55,657 nucleotides of DNA from Oscillospiraceae bacterium. Lineage in GTDB: Bacteria > Bacillota > Clostridia > Oscillospirales > Ruminococcaceae. The stretch spans positions 1-55,657 of the forward strand of contig JAFYPL010000016.1 in assembly GCA_017547525.1 (NCBI GenBank), given 5' to 3'. A program made the translations under genes and the position numbers. The notes under the pieces are model-generated. The model was given only the letters and a program-made list of their open reading frames with translations. It searched no databases and was not told the origin of the DNA. Positions within the stretch are counted from its first letter, which is position 1. Each line of letters begins with the position of its first letter. Below are positions 42,537 to 50,785 of this stretch, in pieces.

Positions 42537-44243
42537 ATGTATAAAAAAGAATACAACCGCTGGGTTGAAACTGTAAAAGAAGATTATCTTCTGGAAGAAC
42601 TGAATGCAATCGCAGCAGATGACAACCGGATCAAAGAAAGATTCCTGCTGAATCTTGAATTTGGTACAGCTGGTCTGCGTGGCGTTCTGGGCGCAGGTAC
42701 AAACCGAATGAACATCTACACAGTAGGTAAAGCAACACAGGGTCTGGCAAATTTCCTGAAAAACGAAAAAGAAAACCCAGTTGTTACTATTTCATATGAC
42801 TCCCGTATCCGCAGTGATGAATTTGCTAAAACAGCCGCTCTTATTCTGGCTGCAAACGGCGTAAAAGTTTACCTGTATGACACACTGGCACCAGTTCCAA
42901 TGCTGTCATTCGCTACAAGAGCACACAACTCCGACGCAGGTATCATGATTACTGCATCACACAACCCTGCTAAATACAATGGTTACAAAGTATACGGTCC
43001 TGACGGATGCCAGATGACAAGCGAATCTGCTGATAAAGTTCTGGCTGAAATCAACAATCTGGATATCTTTGCGGATATCAAAAAAGTTGATTTTGACCAG
43101 GCACTGGCTGAAGGCAAAATCGAATACGTTTCTGACGAAGTTAAACAGGCTTACTATGACTGGTGTCTTGGTCAGATGATGAGAAAAGACATCTTTGAAA
43201 AAGAACCAATGAAAATGGTTTACACACCACTCAACGGTTCAGGTCTGGTTCCTGTTACTACAGTTCTGGGCAAAGCTGGTCTGAAAGATATCACTATCGT
43301 TGAAGAACAGAGACTGCCAGATGGTAACTTCCCAACATGTCCATATCCAAACCCGGAAATCAGAGAAGCTATGCAGCTGGGTCTGGACAGAGTAAAAGAA
43401 CTGGATGGTGACGTTCTGATTGCTACTGACCCTGACGCTGACCGTGTAGGTATCGCAGTTAAAGAAGGCGACGAATATGTTCTGCTGTCCGGTAACCAGG
43501 TAGGTATCCTGCTGACAGACTACATCGCAAAAACAAGAAAAGAACTGGGCACACTGCCAGAAAAACCAATCATGGTTAAATCCATTGTTTCTTCCTCTTT
43601 GGCTGATGCAGTTGCTACAGCACACGGCGTAGAAACAATTAATGTTCTGACAGGTTTCAAATACATTGGTTCCGAAATCAAAAAACTTGAAGACAAAAAT
43701 GAAGCAGAAAGATTTATTCTGGGCTTTGAAGAAAGCTACGGCTATCTGGTAGGTACAGCTGTACGTGACAAAGACGCTGTTGTTGCTACACTGCTGATCA
43801 GTGAAATGGCTGCTTACTATCGTTCTATCGGTTCTTCTATCAACAAAGCTCTGCAGGACATCTATGCACAGTTCGGATACTACCTGAACAAAGTTGATTC
43901 TTATGAATTTGAAGGTCTGTCCGGCATGGACAAAATGAAAGACATCATGCAGGGTCTGCGTGATGAACCTCTGGCAAAACTGGGTGCACTGGCTGTTGTG
44001 GCAAGAGAAGACTACAAAACACTGGTACATAAAGATGAAGTTACAGGTGAAGAATGGCATATCGACCTGCCAAATGCTAACATCCTGATCTACTATCTGG
44101 AAGGCGGCCATCAGGTTATTGTTCGTCCATCAGGTACAGAACCAAAAATCAAGGTTTACTATTCAATCAAAGGTAAAGACCTGGAAGAAGCAACAGCTAT
44201 CAAAGCTGATATCGACACAGTTATCAAAGAAGTTCTTAAATAA
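42537..44243 (+). CDS. pgcA: Phosphoglucomutase/phosphomannomutase (PgcA-type alpha-D-phosphohexomutase)
   Basis: This 568-residue enzyme interconverts glucose 1- and 6-phosphate (or the mannose forms), linking glycolysis to polysaccharide and envelope precursors. The phosphoserine is Ser141 in T-A-S-H-N-P. The metal loop is D-P-D-A-D-R, the sugar loop G-F-E-E-S-Y-G lies further on, and the phosphate loop R-P-S-G-T-E-P is near the C-terminus. The N-terminal E-F-G-T-A-G-L-R-G is characteristic of the long PGM2/PgcA group. ATG 42537 is preferred over the frame's upstream ATG (42465) because CGGAGG precedes it. Codon bias indicates high expression. Confidence 0.94.
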   Translation: MYKKEYNRWVETVKEDYLLEELNAIAADDNRIKERFLLNLEFGTAGLRGVLGAGTNRMNIYTVGKATQGLANFLKNEKENPVVTISYDSRIRSDEFAKTAALILAANGVKVYLYDTLAPVPMLSFATRAHNSDAGIMITASHNPAKYNGYKVYGPDGCQMTSESADKVLAEINNLDIFADIKKVDFDQALAEGKIEYVSDEVKQAYYDWCLGQMMRKDIFEKEPMKMVYTPLNGSGLVPVTTVLGKAGLKDITIVEEQRLPDGNFPTCPYPNPEIREAMQLGLDRVKELDGDVLIATDPDADRVGIAVKEGDEYVLLSGNQVGILLTDYIAKTRKELGTLPEKPIMVKSIVSSSLADAVATAHGVETINVLTGFKYIGSEIKKLEDKNEAERFILGFEESYGYLVGTAVRDKDAVVATLLISEMAAYYRSIGSSINKALQDIYAQFGYYLNKVDSYEFEGLSGMDKMKDIMQGLRDEPLAKLGALAVVAREDYKTLVHKDEVTGEEWHIDLPNANILIYYLEGGHQVIVRPSGTEPKIKVYYSIKGKDLEEATAIKADIDTVIKEVLK

Positions 44244-44253
44244 TAGTGTTTAC

Positions 44254-44279
44254 AGTGAGGCGGTATAAACCGCCTCACT
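44254..44279 (+). terminator. Terminator of pgcA
   Basis: An 11-bp stem (44254-44264 with 44269-44279) has an ATAA loop. The T tract is weak (TTATTT). Confidence 0.7.
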
Positions 44280-44329
44280 TATTTGCCATAAATAATGTAA
44301 AAAAGTTTTTATTTACCATCAAAAAATGC

Positions 44330-44358
44330 TTGCATTTACCATTGTGTTGTGGTAATAT
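44330..44358 (+). promoter_or_regulatory. Promoter of rpmE
   Basis: TTGCAT (44330-44335) and TAATAT (44353-44358) have 17-base spacing. TTTACCAT occurs at about 44312 and again at 44336 around the -35. Confidence 0.6.
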
Positions 44359-44373
44359 TTTAAGGTAACTATG

Positions 44374-44402
44374 AACAGGTCGGGGACGGAAACCCCGCCG
44401 AT
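44374..44402 (+). promoter_or_regulatory. GC-rich leader hairpin in front of rpmE
   Basis: CGGGG (44381-44385) pairs with CCCCG (44393-44397) around a 7-base ACGGAAA loop. It is extended by GG (44378-44379) with CC (44398-44399) across a single-base bulge. It sits at the expected 5' end of the mRNA, just before the ribosome-binding site, where L31 could bind its own message. It may be a ribosomal-protein leader; this is an inference from position and shape. Confidence 0.5.
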
Positions 44403-44422
44403 ATGAAAATGAGGTGAACAAA

Positions 44423-44626
44423 ATGAGAGAAGGCATCCATCCAAACTACGAAGAAGCAACAATCACATGTGCTTGCGGTAACGTAATCAAAACACGTTCA
44501 ACAAAGAAAAACATCTCTGTTGACGTATGTTCTAAATGCCACCCATTCTACACTGGTAAACAGAAAATGGTAGACGCTGGCGGTCGTGTTGACAGATTCA
44601 AAAAGAAATTTGGTCTCACAGACTAA
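44423..44626 (+). CDS. rpmE: 50S ribosomal protein L31 (zinc-binding C+ form)
   Basis: This 67-residue protein starts M-R-E-G-I-H-P-N-Y. It carries cysteines in C-A-C-G (two Cys) and [10 protein letters not shown], the four-cysteine zinc-binding (C+) form of L31. It links the two ribosomal subunits as part of bridge B1b. ATG 44423 is chosen because AGGTGA lies 5 bases upstream; an in-frame GTG at 44414 is part of that site. A dedicated promoter, leader hairpin and terminator make it monocistronic. Confidence 0.96.
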   Translation: MREGIHPNYEEATITCACGNVIKTRSTKKNISVDVCSKCHPFYTGKQKMVDAGGRVDRFKKKFGLTD

Positions 44627-44643
44627 TTATATTGCAAAAATCA

Positions 44644-44672
44644 AGGGCGGTATTATATACCGCCCTGTTTTT
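44644..44672 (+). terminator. Terminator of rpmE
   Basis: A 10-bp stem (44644-44653 with 44657-44666) with a 3-base loop is followed by GTTTTTT. Confidence 0.88.
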
Positions 44673-44758
44673 TCATAATACGATCAATAATTCTATTTTA
44701 TAGCCGTCGCATTTATGATGCTGATGGCTGTTTACTGTATCTGAATTCAGGAGTTTAT

Positions 44759-45376
44759 ATGGCAGACTACAAAACCGTGGCCGCTGTGGCCCATGATACT
44801 ATCTATGAAAAGAAAAGTGAATTCATAGGTTATATTTCCCATGCTAAAACCGAACGGGATGCTGTGGCTTTTCTGCGGTCTATCAGAAAAAAACATTATG
44901 ATGCCCGCCATGCCTGCTATGCATATATCATAAAAGATGAAAAAATAGAGCGTCAGTCAGATGATGGTGAACCACAGAAAACGGCAGGTATGCCTATTCT
45001 GGAAGTACTACGCCATTCAGGTCTGGAAGATGCCATCATTGTTGTAGTACGTTATTTCGGTGGCACTTTGCTGGGTACAGGTGGGCTGGTGCGTGCATAT
45101 ACACAGGCAGCCCAGGCGGCTATAGCTGCGGCAGAAATCCTGTCATACAGTCTGTGTGTGGATTTGTCTATAGAAGTGGACTACCCTCTCTACGACAGGC
45201 TGATGAATCTGTGTACGAATCATGGAGCAAAGGTTATGGACACGCAGTATACTGATAAAGTGTCTGTGAAAGTGCGTATGATAAGTGGCACAGAAAGCGG
45301 TCTGGTAAAAGATATAGAGATACTTACCAAAGGCAGAAAGCCTGAAATCAGCCCGGAAATATATGATATTTTCTGA
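44759..45376 (+). CDS. YigZ/IMPACT family protein
   Basis: This 205-residue protein of the YigZ (UPF0029/IMPACT N-terminal) family has the signature stretch R-Q-S-D-D-G-E-P, then G-M-P-I-L and R-Y-F-G-G-T-L-L-G-T-G-G-L-V-R-A-Y. The C-terminal domain has an EF-G domain V-like fold. The biochemical role is unsettled, with a translation-related function suggested by the fold. CAGGAG precedes the ATG. It stands between rpmE and the dNTPase-dnaG-rpoD cluster. Confidence 0.9.
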   Translation: MADYKTVAAVAHDTIYEKKSEFIGYISHAKTERDAVAFLRSIRKKHYDARHACYAYIIKDEKIERQSDDGEPQKTAGMPILEVLRHSGLEDAIIVVVRYFGGTLLGTGGLVRAYTQAAQAAIAAAEILSYSLCVDLSIEVDYPLYDRLMNLCTNHGAKVMDTQYTDKVSVKVRMISGTESGLVKDIEILTKGRKPEISPEIYDIF

Positions 45377-45450
45377 TAAATAAAAATATTTTAAAAATAA
45401 AAAGGTATTTTGTATTTTATCCGGTATAAGATATATAAGGGGGTAAAAAG

Positions 45451-46452
45451 ATGGAAAATGTGAGAGAATATCTGCTGGAAGCAGAAAAACAGAACCTTTC
45501 TCCTTATGCACAGCTGGCTTGCAATACAGCTGGCAGAAAACACGAGGAAGAAGAATGCACCCTGCGCACCTGTTATCAGAAAGACAGGGATAAAATACTC
45601 CACAGCAAAAGCTTCCGCCGACTGAAACAGAAAACCCAGGTTTTTATTTCACCGGAAGGGGACCATTACCGTACCCGCCTGACCCACACACTGGAAGTTA
45701 CCCAGATTGCCCGCACAATAGCAAGGGCGCTGAAACTTAACGAAGACCTGACTGAAGCAATAGCCATGGGCCATGACCTGGGGCATACGCCTTTCGGTCA
45801 CGCAGGCGAAAGGGCGCTGAATGTGCTGAATCCTGCTGGTTTTACTCATTATGAACAGGGTGTGCGTGTGGTTGAACATCTGGAAAGAAACATGAAAGGC
45901 CTTAATCTGACAGCAGAGGTAATTGACGGCATATTAAACCATACCAAAGGTACATGGCCGTCCACACAGGAGGGCGTTATCGTACGTTACGCTGACAGGA
46001 TAGCCTATATAAATCACGATATAGAGGACGCTATCACAGCTGGTATCATTACCGAAAACGACTTGCCGTCTGATTGCACTGATTGTCTGGGTCATTCAAA
46101 GAGCCAGAGAATTACTACACTGATAACTTCACTGGTGGAAAATTCCGGCAGTGAGATTAAAATGGATGAGGAAACTTTTAATCATTACGATAAACTGCAC
46201 AAGTTCATGTACCGGAATGTGTACACCGATAGTGCGGCAAAAATCGAAGAGAAAAAGGTGGATAAACTCATAGAAGAATTGTACCGCTATTACTATACAA
46301 ATCCGGACAAAATGCCGGCTATGTATCAGACTATAGCATTGGCCGAAGGTCTGGACAGGGCGGTTACAGACTATATCCAGGGTATGAGTGATGATTTTGC
46401 ATCTGCAACATTTGACAATATCTTTATTCCTAAAGCCTGGAAGATAAAATAA
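45451..46452 (+). CDS. HD-domain deoxynucleoside triphosphate triphosphohydrolase (dGTPase-like)
   Basis: This 333-residue phosphohydrolase of the dGTPase family removes triphosphate from dNTPs and tunes the precursor pool. The metal-binding HD motif is complete: His79 in R-L-T-H-T-L-E-V, H108-D109 in A-M-G-H-D-L-G-H-T-P-F-G-H, and the downstream Asp in R-Y-A-D-R-I-A-Y-I-N-H-D. The N-terminal R-T-C-Y-Q-K-D-R-D-K-I-L-H-S-K-S-F-R-R-L region is typical. The length is that of the short dGTPase-like group. It precedes dnaG and rpoD, the usual clostridial order. Confidence 0.92.
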   Translation: MENVREYLLEAEKQNLSPYAQLACNTAGRKHEEEECTLRTCYQKDRDKILHSKSFRRLKQKTQVFISPEGDHYRTRLTHTLEVTQIARTIARALKLNEDLTEAIAMGHDLGHTPFGHAGERALNVLNPAGFTHYEQGVRVVEHLERNMKGLNLTAEVIDGILNHTKGTWPSTQEGVIVRYADRIAYINHDIEDAITAGIITENDLPSDCTDCLGHSKSQRITTLITSLVENSGSEIKMDEETFNHYDKLHKFMYRNVYTDSAAKIEEKKVDKLIEELYRYYYTNPDKMPAMYQTIALAEGLDRAVTDYIQGMSDDFASATFDNIFIPKAWKIK

Positions 46453-46519
46453 AAAAGTATACACATTTCAGTACACACTTTAATGTATTATACAAATATA
46501 AAGGAAAGGGGGAGTAAGA

Positions 46520-48271
46520 ATGGCTATACCTGCAGTATATATACAGGAATTGGTAGCAAGAAATGATATTTATGACATAGTCAGTCGCCATGTATCACTG
46601 CAACGTGCGGGCAGACTTTACAAAGGTTTGTGTCCTTTCCATTCAGAACGTTCTCCGTCCTTTATGGTGTATCCCGAAACCCAGAGTTACTACTGCTTTG
46701 GCTGTGGTGCCGGCGGTGACGTGATAAAATTTGTTATGGAGATGAACAGTCTGTCTTATATTGAGGCGGTGCGTATGCTGGCACAGCAGTGTGGTATGCC
46801 TATGCCGGATGAAGATGATGGTCAGTCAAAACTGAAAGCCAGAATACTGGAAATGAATAAGCTGGCGGCACGTTATTTCCATAACTGTCTGAAATCTGAT
46901 GCTGGCAGAGATGCGCGCAAATATCTGCGTGACAGACAGCTGTCAGATAAAACTATTATCAATTTTGGCCTTGGTTATGCCCCGCAGGGCTGGCAGGGTT
47001 TGTGTGACCATCTGAGAAGCAAAGGTTTCACGGATAATGAAATCGTTACGGCTTATCTGGGTGCCCGCAATAAAAAAGGCGGTATTTATGACATATTCCG
47101 TGACAGGATAATGTTTCCTATCATAGATTTGCGCGGGAATGTAATAGCCTTTGGCGGCAGAAGAATGGGCGACGAAGGCGGTCCTAAATACCTGAACAGC
47201 GGTGATACACCGGTGTTCAAAAAAAGTAACGGTCTTTTTGCCCTCAATCTGGCAAAAAAATCAGGCAAGGACAGTTTTATCCTTGCAGAGGGATATATGG
47301 ATGTAATTTCACTGCATCAGTCAGGTTTTGACAATGCTGTGGCAACATTGGGTACAGCACTTACGTCACAGCAGGCCCGCCTGATAGGTGATTACGCAAA
47401 GAAAGTTGTTATATCTTACGATTCTGACGAGGCCGGACAGAAAGCCACCCGCCGTGCTATGGAAATATTCGGCAAAGAGGATATTTCGGTGCAGGTACTG
47501 GCTATGGACGGTGCCAAAGACCCGGATGAGTACATAAAGAAATACGGACGGCAGAGTTTTGAACTGTTGCTGGAAGGCGCAAGTTCGGCATTGGATTTCA
47601 ATCTGCTGAAACTGAAAAAACAATATGATATAACAAACCGGGAACAGAGGGTAGAGTACCTGACCAAAGCGTGTGAAGTGCTGGCGGGCCTCACTAACCC
47701 TATCCAGCAGGATGTTTACTGCAGCCGACTGGCAAATGAAACCGGAGCGGACAAAGCTTCCATAAAAATGCAGCTGGAACGTACAGCGGCAAGACAGAGA
47801 AAGCAGAACATCCGAAAAAAAGAACAGGAACTGCTGCATAGTGGCGTAGGCCGGAAGATCAAAGTGGATTACCGCCAGAAAGGCAATACAATGCCAAAAG
47901 CCTATGCACAGCAGCAGATAGTATGTGCGCTGGTGCGTGACAACAGTCTGTATAACGACATAGCAGGTCGACTGTCTGCAGATAATTTTACTGACAGTGA
48001 TATGCGAGAAGTGTTTGTACAGGTGTGCGGAATGATAGAAAACAACATTCCGGCCACTTACACCACGTTGTCGGGCAGAATATCTGATTCAGCTACAGCT
48101 GCACTGGCCGGGATATTTGCAAGAAATGCAGATATAATAATTACCGGAAAAGATGTACATATGCACATCGAAAACTTAATTACTGCAAAATTGTCTCAAA
48201 GCGAAGCCAGTGAAAAAACACTGGACGAAATGGCAGAGAGACTTAAATTGTTAAAAGAGAAAAAGAAATAA
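46520..48271 (+). CDS. dnaG: DNA primase DnaG
   Basis: This 583-residue primase synthesises RNA primers at the replication fork. The N-terminal CHC2 zinc finger has Cys38, His41, Cys59 and Cys62. The catalytic TOPRIM core includes [12 protein letters not shown] and S-Y-D-S-D-E-A-G. A less conserved C-terminal helicase-binding region of about 170 residues follows. GGAAAGGGGGAGTAAG precedes the ATG. rpoD follows after 16 bases, the core of the classical macromolecular synthesis operon without rpsU. Confidence 0.97.
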   Translation: MAIPAVYIQELVARNDIYDIVSRHVSLQRAGRLYKGLCPFHSERSPSFMVYPETQSYYCFGCGAGGDVIKFVMEMNSLSYIEAVRMLAQQCGMPMPDEDDGQSKLKARILEMNKLAARYFHNCLKSDAGRDARKYLRDRQLSDKTIINFGLGYAPQGWQGLCDHLRSKGFTDNEIVTAYLGARNKKGGIYDIFRDRIMFPIIDLRGNVIAFGGRRMGDEGGPKYLNSGDTPVFKKSNGLFALNLAKKSGKDSFILAEGYMDVISLHQSGFDNAVATLGTALTSQQARLIGDYAKKVVISYDSDEAGQKATRRAMEIFGKEDISVQVLAMDGAKDPDEYIKKYGRQSFELLLEGASSALDFNLLKLKKQYDITNREQRVEYLTKACEVLAGLTNPIQQDVYCSRLANETGADKASIKMQLERTAARQRKQNIRKKEQELLHSGVGRKIKVDYRQKGNTMPKAYAQQQIVCALVRDNSLYNDIAGRLSADNFTDSDMREVFVQVCGMIENNIPATYTTLSGRISDSATAALAGIFARNADIIITGKDVHMHIENLITAKLSQSEASEKTLDEMAERLKLLKEKKK

Positions 48272-48287
48272 CAGGAGAAATAAATCT

Positions 48288-49370
48288 ATGAGCGCAAAAG
48301 AAAAGAAAATCACCACACTGGCTGATCTGATGGAAATGGGTAAGAAAAATGGTAAACTCACTTCCGATGATATCGGCCGGTTTCTGGAAAACATGGACTT
48401 TGATGTAGAACAGGTGGACAAGTTCTATGAAAGTCTGGAAACAGCAGGTATCAGCATTATTGATACTGTTGAAGATGAAGATGAGATTCTTACAGAAAGC
48501 AACATTGAAAAATTTGAAAAATCACTTGCCAGCGAAGGCGTAAGCATTGATGACCCTGTTAAAGTATATCTCAAAGAAATCGGTTCATTCCCACTGCTGT
48601 CACTGGATGAAGAAATCGAACTGGCAGAAAGAATCCTGAAAGGTGATGCTAAAGCTAAAAAACGTCTGGCAGAAGCTAACCTGCGTCTGGTAGTTTCTAT
48701 CGCTAAAAGATATGTAGGCCGTGGCATGCTGTTCCTGGATCTGATTCAGGAAGGTAACCTTGGTCTTATCAAAGCGGTTGAGAAATTTGACCATACAAAA
48801 GGCTTTAAGTTCTCTACTTATGCAACATGGTGGATCCGTCAGGCTATCACACGCGCTATCGCTGACCAGGCAAGAACAATTCGTATCCCTGTTCACATGG
48901 TAGAAACAATCAACAAAGTTAAAAAAGTACAGAGCCAGCTGCTGCACAAAAACGGTCAGGAACCTAGCGTTGAAGACCTGGCTGCAGAACTGGATATGCC
49001 AGAAGACAAAGTACGTGAAATCCTTAAAGTGGCACAGGAACCAATCAGTCTTGAAAGCCCAATCGGTGAAGAAGAAGACAGCCATCTGGGTGACTTTATT
49101 CCTGACTACGATGCACCTGTTCCAGAAGAAGCAGCTACACATACACTGCTGAAAGAACAGCTGGGCGAAGTTCTGGCTACACTGACTCCAAGAGAAGCAA
49201 AAGTTCTGTCACTGCGTTTTGGTATTGAAGACGGCCGACCAAGAACACTGGAAGAAGTAGGTAAAGAATTCAACGTTACACGCGAACGTATCAGACAGAT
49301 CGAAGCTAAAGCTCTGCGTAAACTTCGTCACCCAAGCAGAAACAAAAAACTGAAAGACTTTCTTGACTAA
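48288..49370 (+). CDS. rpoD: Primary sigma factor RpoD/SigA
   Basis: This 360-residue housekeeping sigma-70 directs RNA polymerase to the TTGACA/TATAAT promoters seen throughout this window. Region 1.1-like and acidic residues are at the N-terminus. Region 1.2 begins with [11 protein letters not shown]. Region 2 has the -10 recognition block [12 protein letters not shown]. Region 4 has the -35 helix-turn-helix ending [12 protein letters not shown]. It is compact, as in Firmicutes. AGGAG precedes the ATG. It is co-transcribed with dnaG, and codon bias is high. Confidence 0.97.
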   Translation: MSAKEKKITTLADLMEMGKKNGKLTSDDIGRFLENMDFDVEQVDKFYESLETAGISIIDTVEDEDEILTESNIEKFEKSLASEGVSIDDPVKVYLKEIGSFPLLSLDEEIELAERILKGDAKAKKRLAEANLRLVVSIAKRYVGRGMLFLDLIQEGNLGLIKAVEKFDHTKGFKFSTYATWWIRQAITRAIADQARTIRIPVHMVETINKVKKVQSQLLHKNGQEPSVEDLAAELDMPEDKVREILKVAQEPISLESPIGEEEDSHLGDFIPDYDAPVPEEAATHTLLKEQLGEVLATLTPREAKVLSLRFGIEDGRPRTLEEVGKEFNVTRERIRQIEAKALRKLRHPSRNKKLKDFLD

Positions 49371-49385
49371 TTAACGGAGATAAAT

Positions 49386-49787
49386 ATGCATATCACTCAA
49401 GAAACAGACTACGCCGTAAGAATAGTGTACTGTCTTGCACACTCACAGGGCAGAAAAGATGCCCGTACCATCAGTGAGCAGACAGGTGTTACACTGCGTT
49501 TTTCACTGAAAATATTGCATAAACTTGTTCAGGATGGCATGGTGAAATCTTATAAAGGTTCAAAAGGTGGCTATGAAATCGCCAGACCAGCCAGCGAAAT
49601 CAATATGAAACAGGTTATAGAAGCTATTGAAGGACGATATGCCTTGGCTAAATGTATTGACCCTGAATATATCTGCGAATGGAAAGAAAGCAGAGCCCCT
49701 GGCATCTGTTCTTTCAGACGCGAATTCGACCGTATCAGTCAGTTTGTAAATCAGGAACTGGAAAAGGTTACTTTCGAAAAATTATAA
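49386..49787 (+). CDS. Rrf2-family transcriptional regulator with three conserved-type cysteines
   Basis: This 133-residue protein has the Rrf2 winged helix-turn-helix at the N-terminus (T-Q-E-T-D-Y-A-V-R-I-V-Y near the start; the wing S-K-G-G-Y-E-I-A-R-P at about 59-68). The C-terminal region has Cys90, Cys97 and Cys108, fitting the [2Fe-2S] or [4Fe-4S] ligand sets of IscR/NsrR-like sensors, although the spacing (6 and 10 residues) is not identical to IscR. It starts 15 bases after rpoD with ACGGAG, so it is likely co-transcribed. Targets are unknown; iron-sulphur, redox or NO sensing are possible. Confidence 0.87.
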   Translation: MHITQETDYAVRIVYCLAHSQGRKDARTISEQTGVTLRFSLKILHKLVQDGMVKSYKGSKGGYEIARPASEINMKQVIEAIEGRYALAKCIDPEYICEWKESRAPGICSFRREFDRISQFVNQELEKVTFEKL

Positions 49788-49792
49788 AAATT

Positions 49793-49820
49793 ACCGCCGT
49801 GGATTTTCACGGCGGTTTTT
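49793..49820 (+). terminator. Terminator after the dnaG-rpoD-rrf2 operon
   Basis: A 9-bp GC-rich stem (49793-49801 with 49808-49816) has a 6-base loop. It runs into TTTTTAATTT. Confidence 0.88.
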
Positions 49821-49880
49821 AATTTACATTAAATAATTTTCATGTATAATGAAAGTATAAAGCGTGCAGGAGGGAAGAAT

Positions 49881-50342
49881 ATGAAAGAAAAACATATTGC
49901 CGGTCATATCACCGCGGCATTGATTATAATAGTAGGTCTGTTGTCCTTTCCTTATGTCTGGTTTCAGGTGAAAGCAGATGAGTTCCTGAAACATGATTTT
50001 CCTGCTGTTGAAAATGTAAGGATAAATATAGATAACTATCAGCTGGACCGTGATGTGGAGCTGACTGACCGGCGCAGTAAAAATATTGTTATCAATGCAT
50101 TACATAATTATCTGGAATACGATGGTCCTTTATATTATCATGAACCGCTGCAGAGAAACGGCGAGCATCAGATTTACTGTGTGAATATTTCATATTGTGT
50201 TGATGGTCACAGCGGTGACTGGATTATATATGCAGGCGACGCTCCGGAATATAATTATATTTACAGCGGCGGAAACTTTGATGCAAAATTCGAAGCAAAC
50301 AATCAGCTGTTGGATATTATGAGTGAATTTTTTGAAGAATGA
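49881..50342 (+). CDS. Small membrane-anchored or secreted protein of unknown function
   Basis: This 153-residue protein was not recognised. A basic N-terminus (K-E-K-H) is followed by one hydrophobic segment (about 6-28, I/L/A/V-rich), then a polar extracytoplasmic region of about 120 residues rich in Asn, Asp and Tyr. Two cysteines lie in Y-C-V-N-I-S-Y-C. The frame is open to 49842, but ATG 49881 is preceded by AGGAGGG at good distance. It sits between the rpoD operon terminator and the rpoB promoter region and ends at its own terminator. Confidence 0.72.
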   Translation: MKEKHIAGHITAALIIIVGLLSFPYVWFQVKADEFLKHDFPAVENVRINIDNYQLDRDVELTDRRSKNIVINALHNYLEYDGPLYYHEPLQRNGEHQIYCVNISYCVDGHSGDWIIYAGDAPEYNYIYSGGNFDAKFEANNQLLDIMSEFFEE

Positions 50343-50350
50343 CATATACA

Positions 50351-50388
50351 ACAAACCACAGTTTTTTGCTGTGGTTTGTGTTGCTTTT
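50351..50388 (+). terminator. Terminator before the rpoB region
   Basis: A perfect 11-bp stem (50351-50361 with 50369-50379) with a 7-base loop is followed by GTTGCTTTTTA. Confidence 0.78.
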
Positions 50389-50419
50389 TATGGCAAAAAA
50401 GTCTGTCAAGAGCTTTTTT

Positions 50420-50457
50420 ATTCTGTCAAAATATTATTATTGACATTTTGACAGAAT
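50420..50457. promoter_or_regulatory. 13-bp perfect inverted repeat overlapping the rpoB promoter
   Basis: ATTCTGTCAAAAT (50420-50432) and its exact inverse (50445-50457) are separated by 12 bases. The repeat spans the -35 element and most of the spacer of the consensus promoter. A further half-site, TCTGTCAA, lies at 50402-50409, 20 bases upstream of the first. This looks like a protein operator, though a hairpin is also possible. Confidence 0.6.
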
Positions 50458-50468
50458 AAGGATATAAT
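50440..50468 (+). promoter_or_regulatory. Perfect-consensus SigA promoter for rpoBC
   Basis: TTGACA (50440-50445), a 17-base spacer, and TATAAT (50463-50468) match the consensus exactly. It implies a leader of about 310 bases before the rpoB start. Confidence 0.85.
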
Positions 50469-50474
50469 TCTATG

Positions 50475-50785
50475 ATGTATAATAATGGCTACATAGGCCA
50501 ATTTTACGGATTTTAGCTAAAAATTCAGTAAAAATGCAGAATTTTTACACAAAAAATCTGCTTATTGTACAAAAATCATTTAACTTTGGCAATTGTTGAA
50601 ATTTTTTGCAAGTTTTTCGTAGTAATTCTGTGCGCAAAAGTTGTAAAAAATTGTACAAAAATCACTTTTTGTATATGGTGTCAAGCCTCTTTATCGGGTA
50701 GTAATTCTGTACCAGATGACTGTGGCTGATCCCGTTGCCTTTATACCTATTAGCAAATAATATTTATGAAGGAGATTAAGAAAAC
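50475..50785 (+). other. Long AT-rich rpoB leader with internally repeated modules
   Basis: No gene is visible in this leader of about 310 bases. ATTGTACAAAAATCA occurs at 50564-50578 and again at 50650-50664. GTAGTAATTCTGT occurs at 50619-50631 and 50698-50710, in the same order, so an ~80-base unit appears duplicated and diverged. Hairpins are possible at 50536-50561 (GCAGA/TCTGC with T/A arms) and at about 50510-50524. The ribosome-binding site GAAGGAG precedes ATG 50786. No known riboswitch was recognised. Confidence 0.6.
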
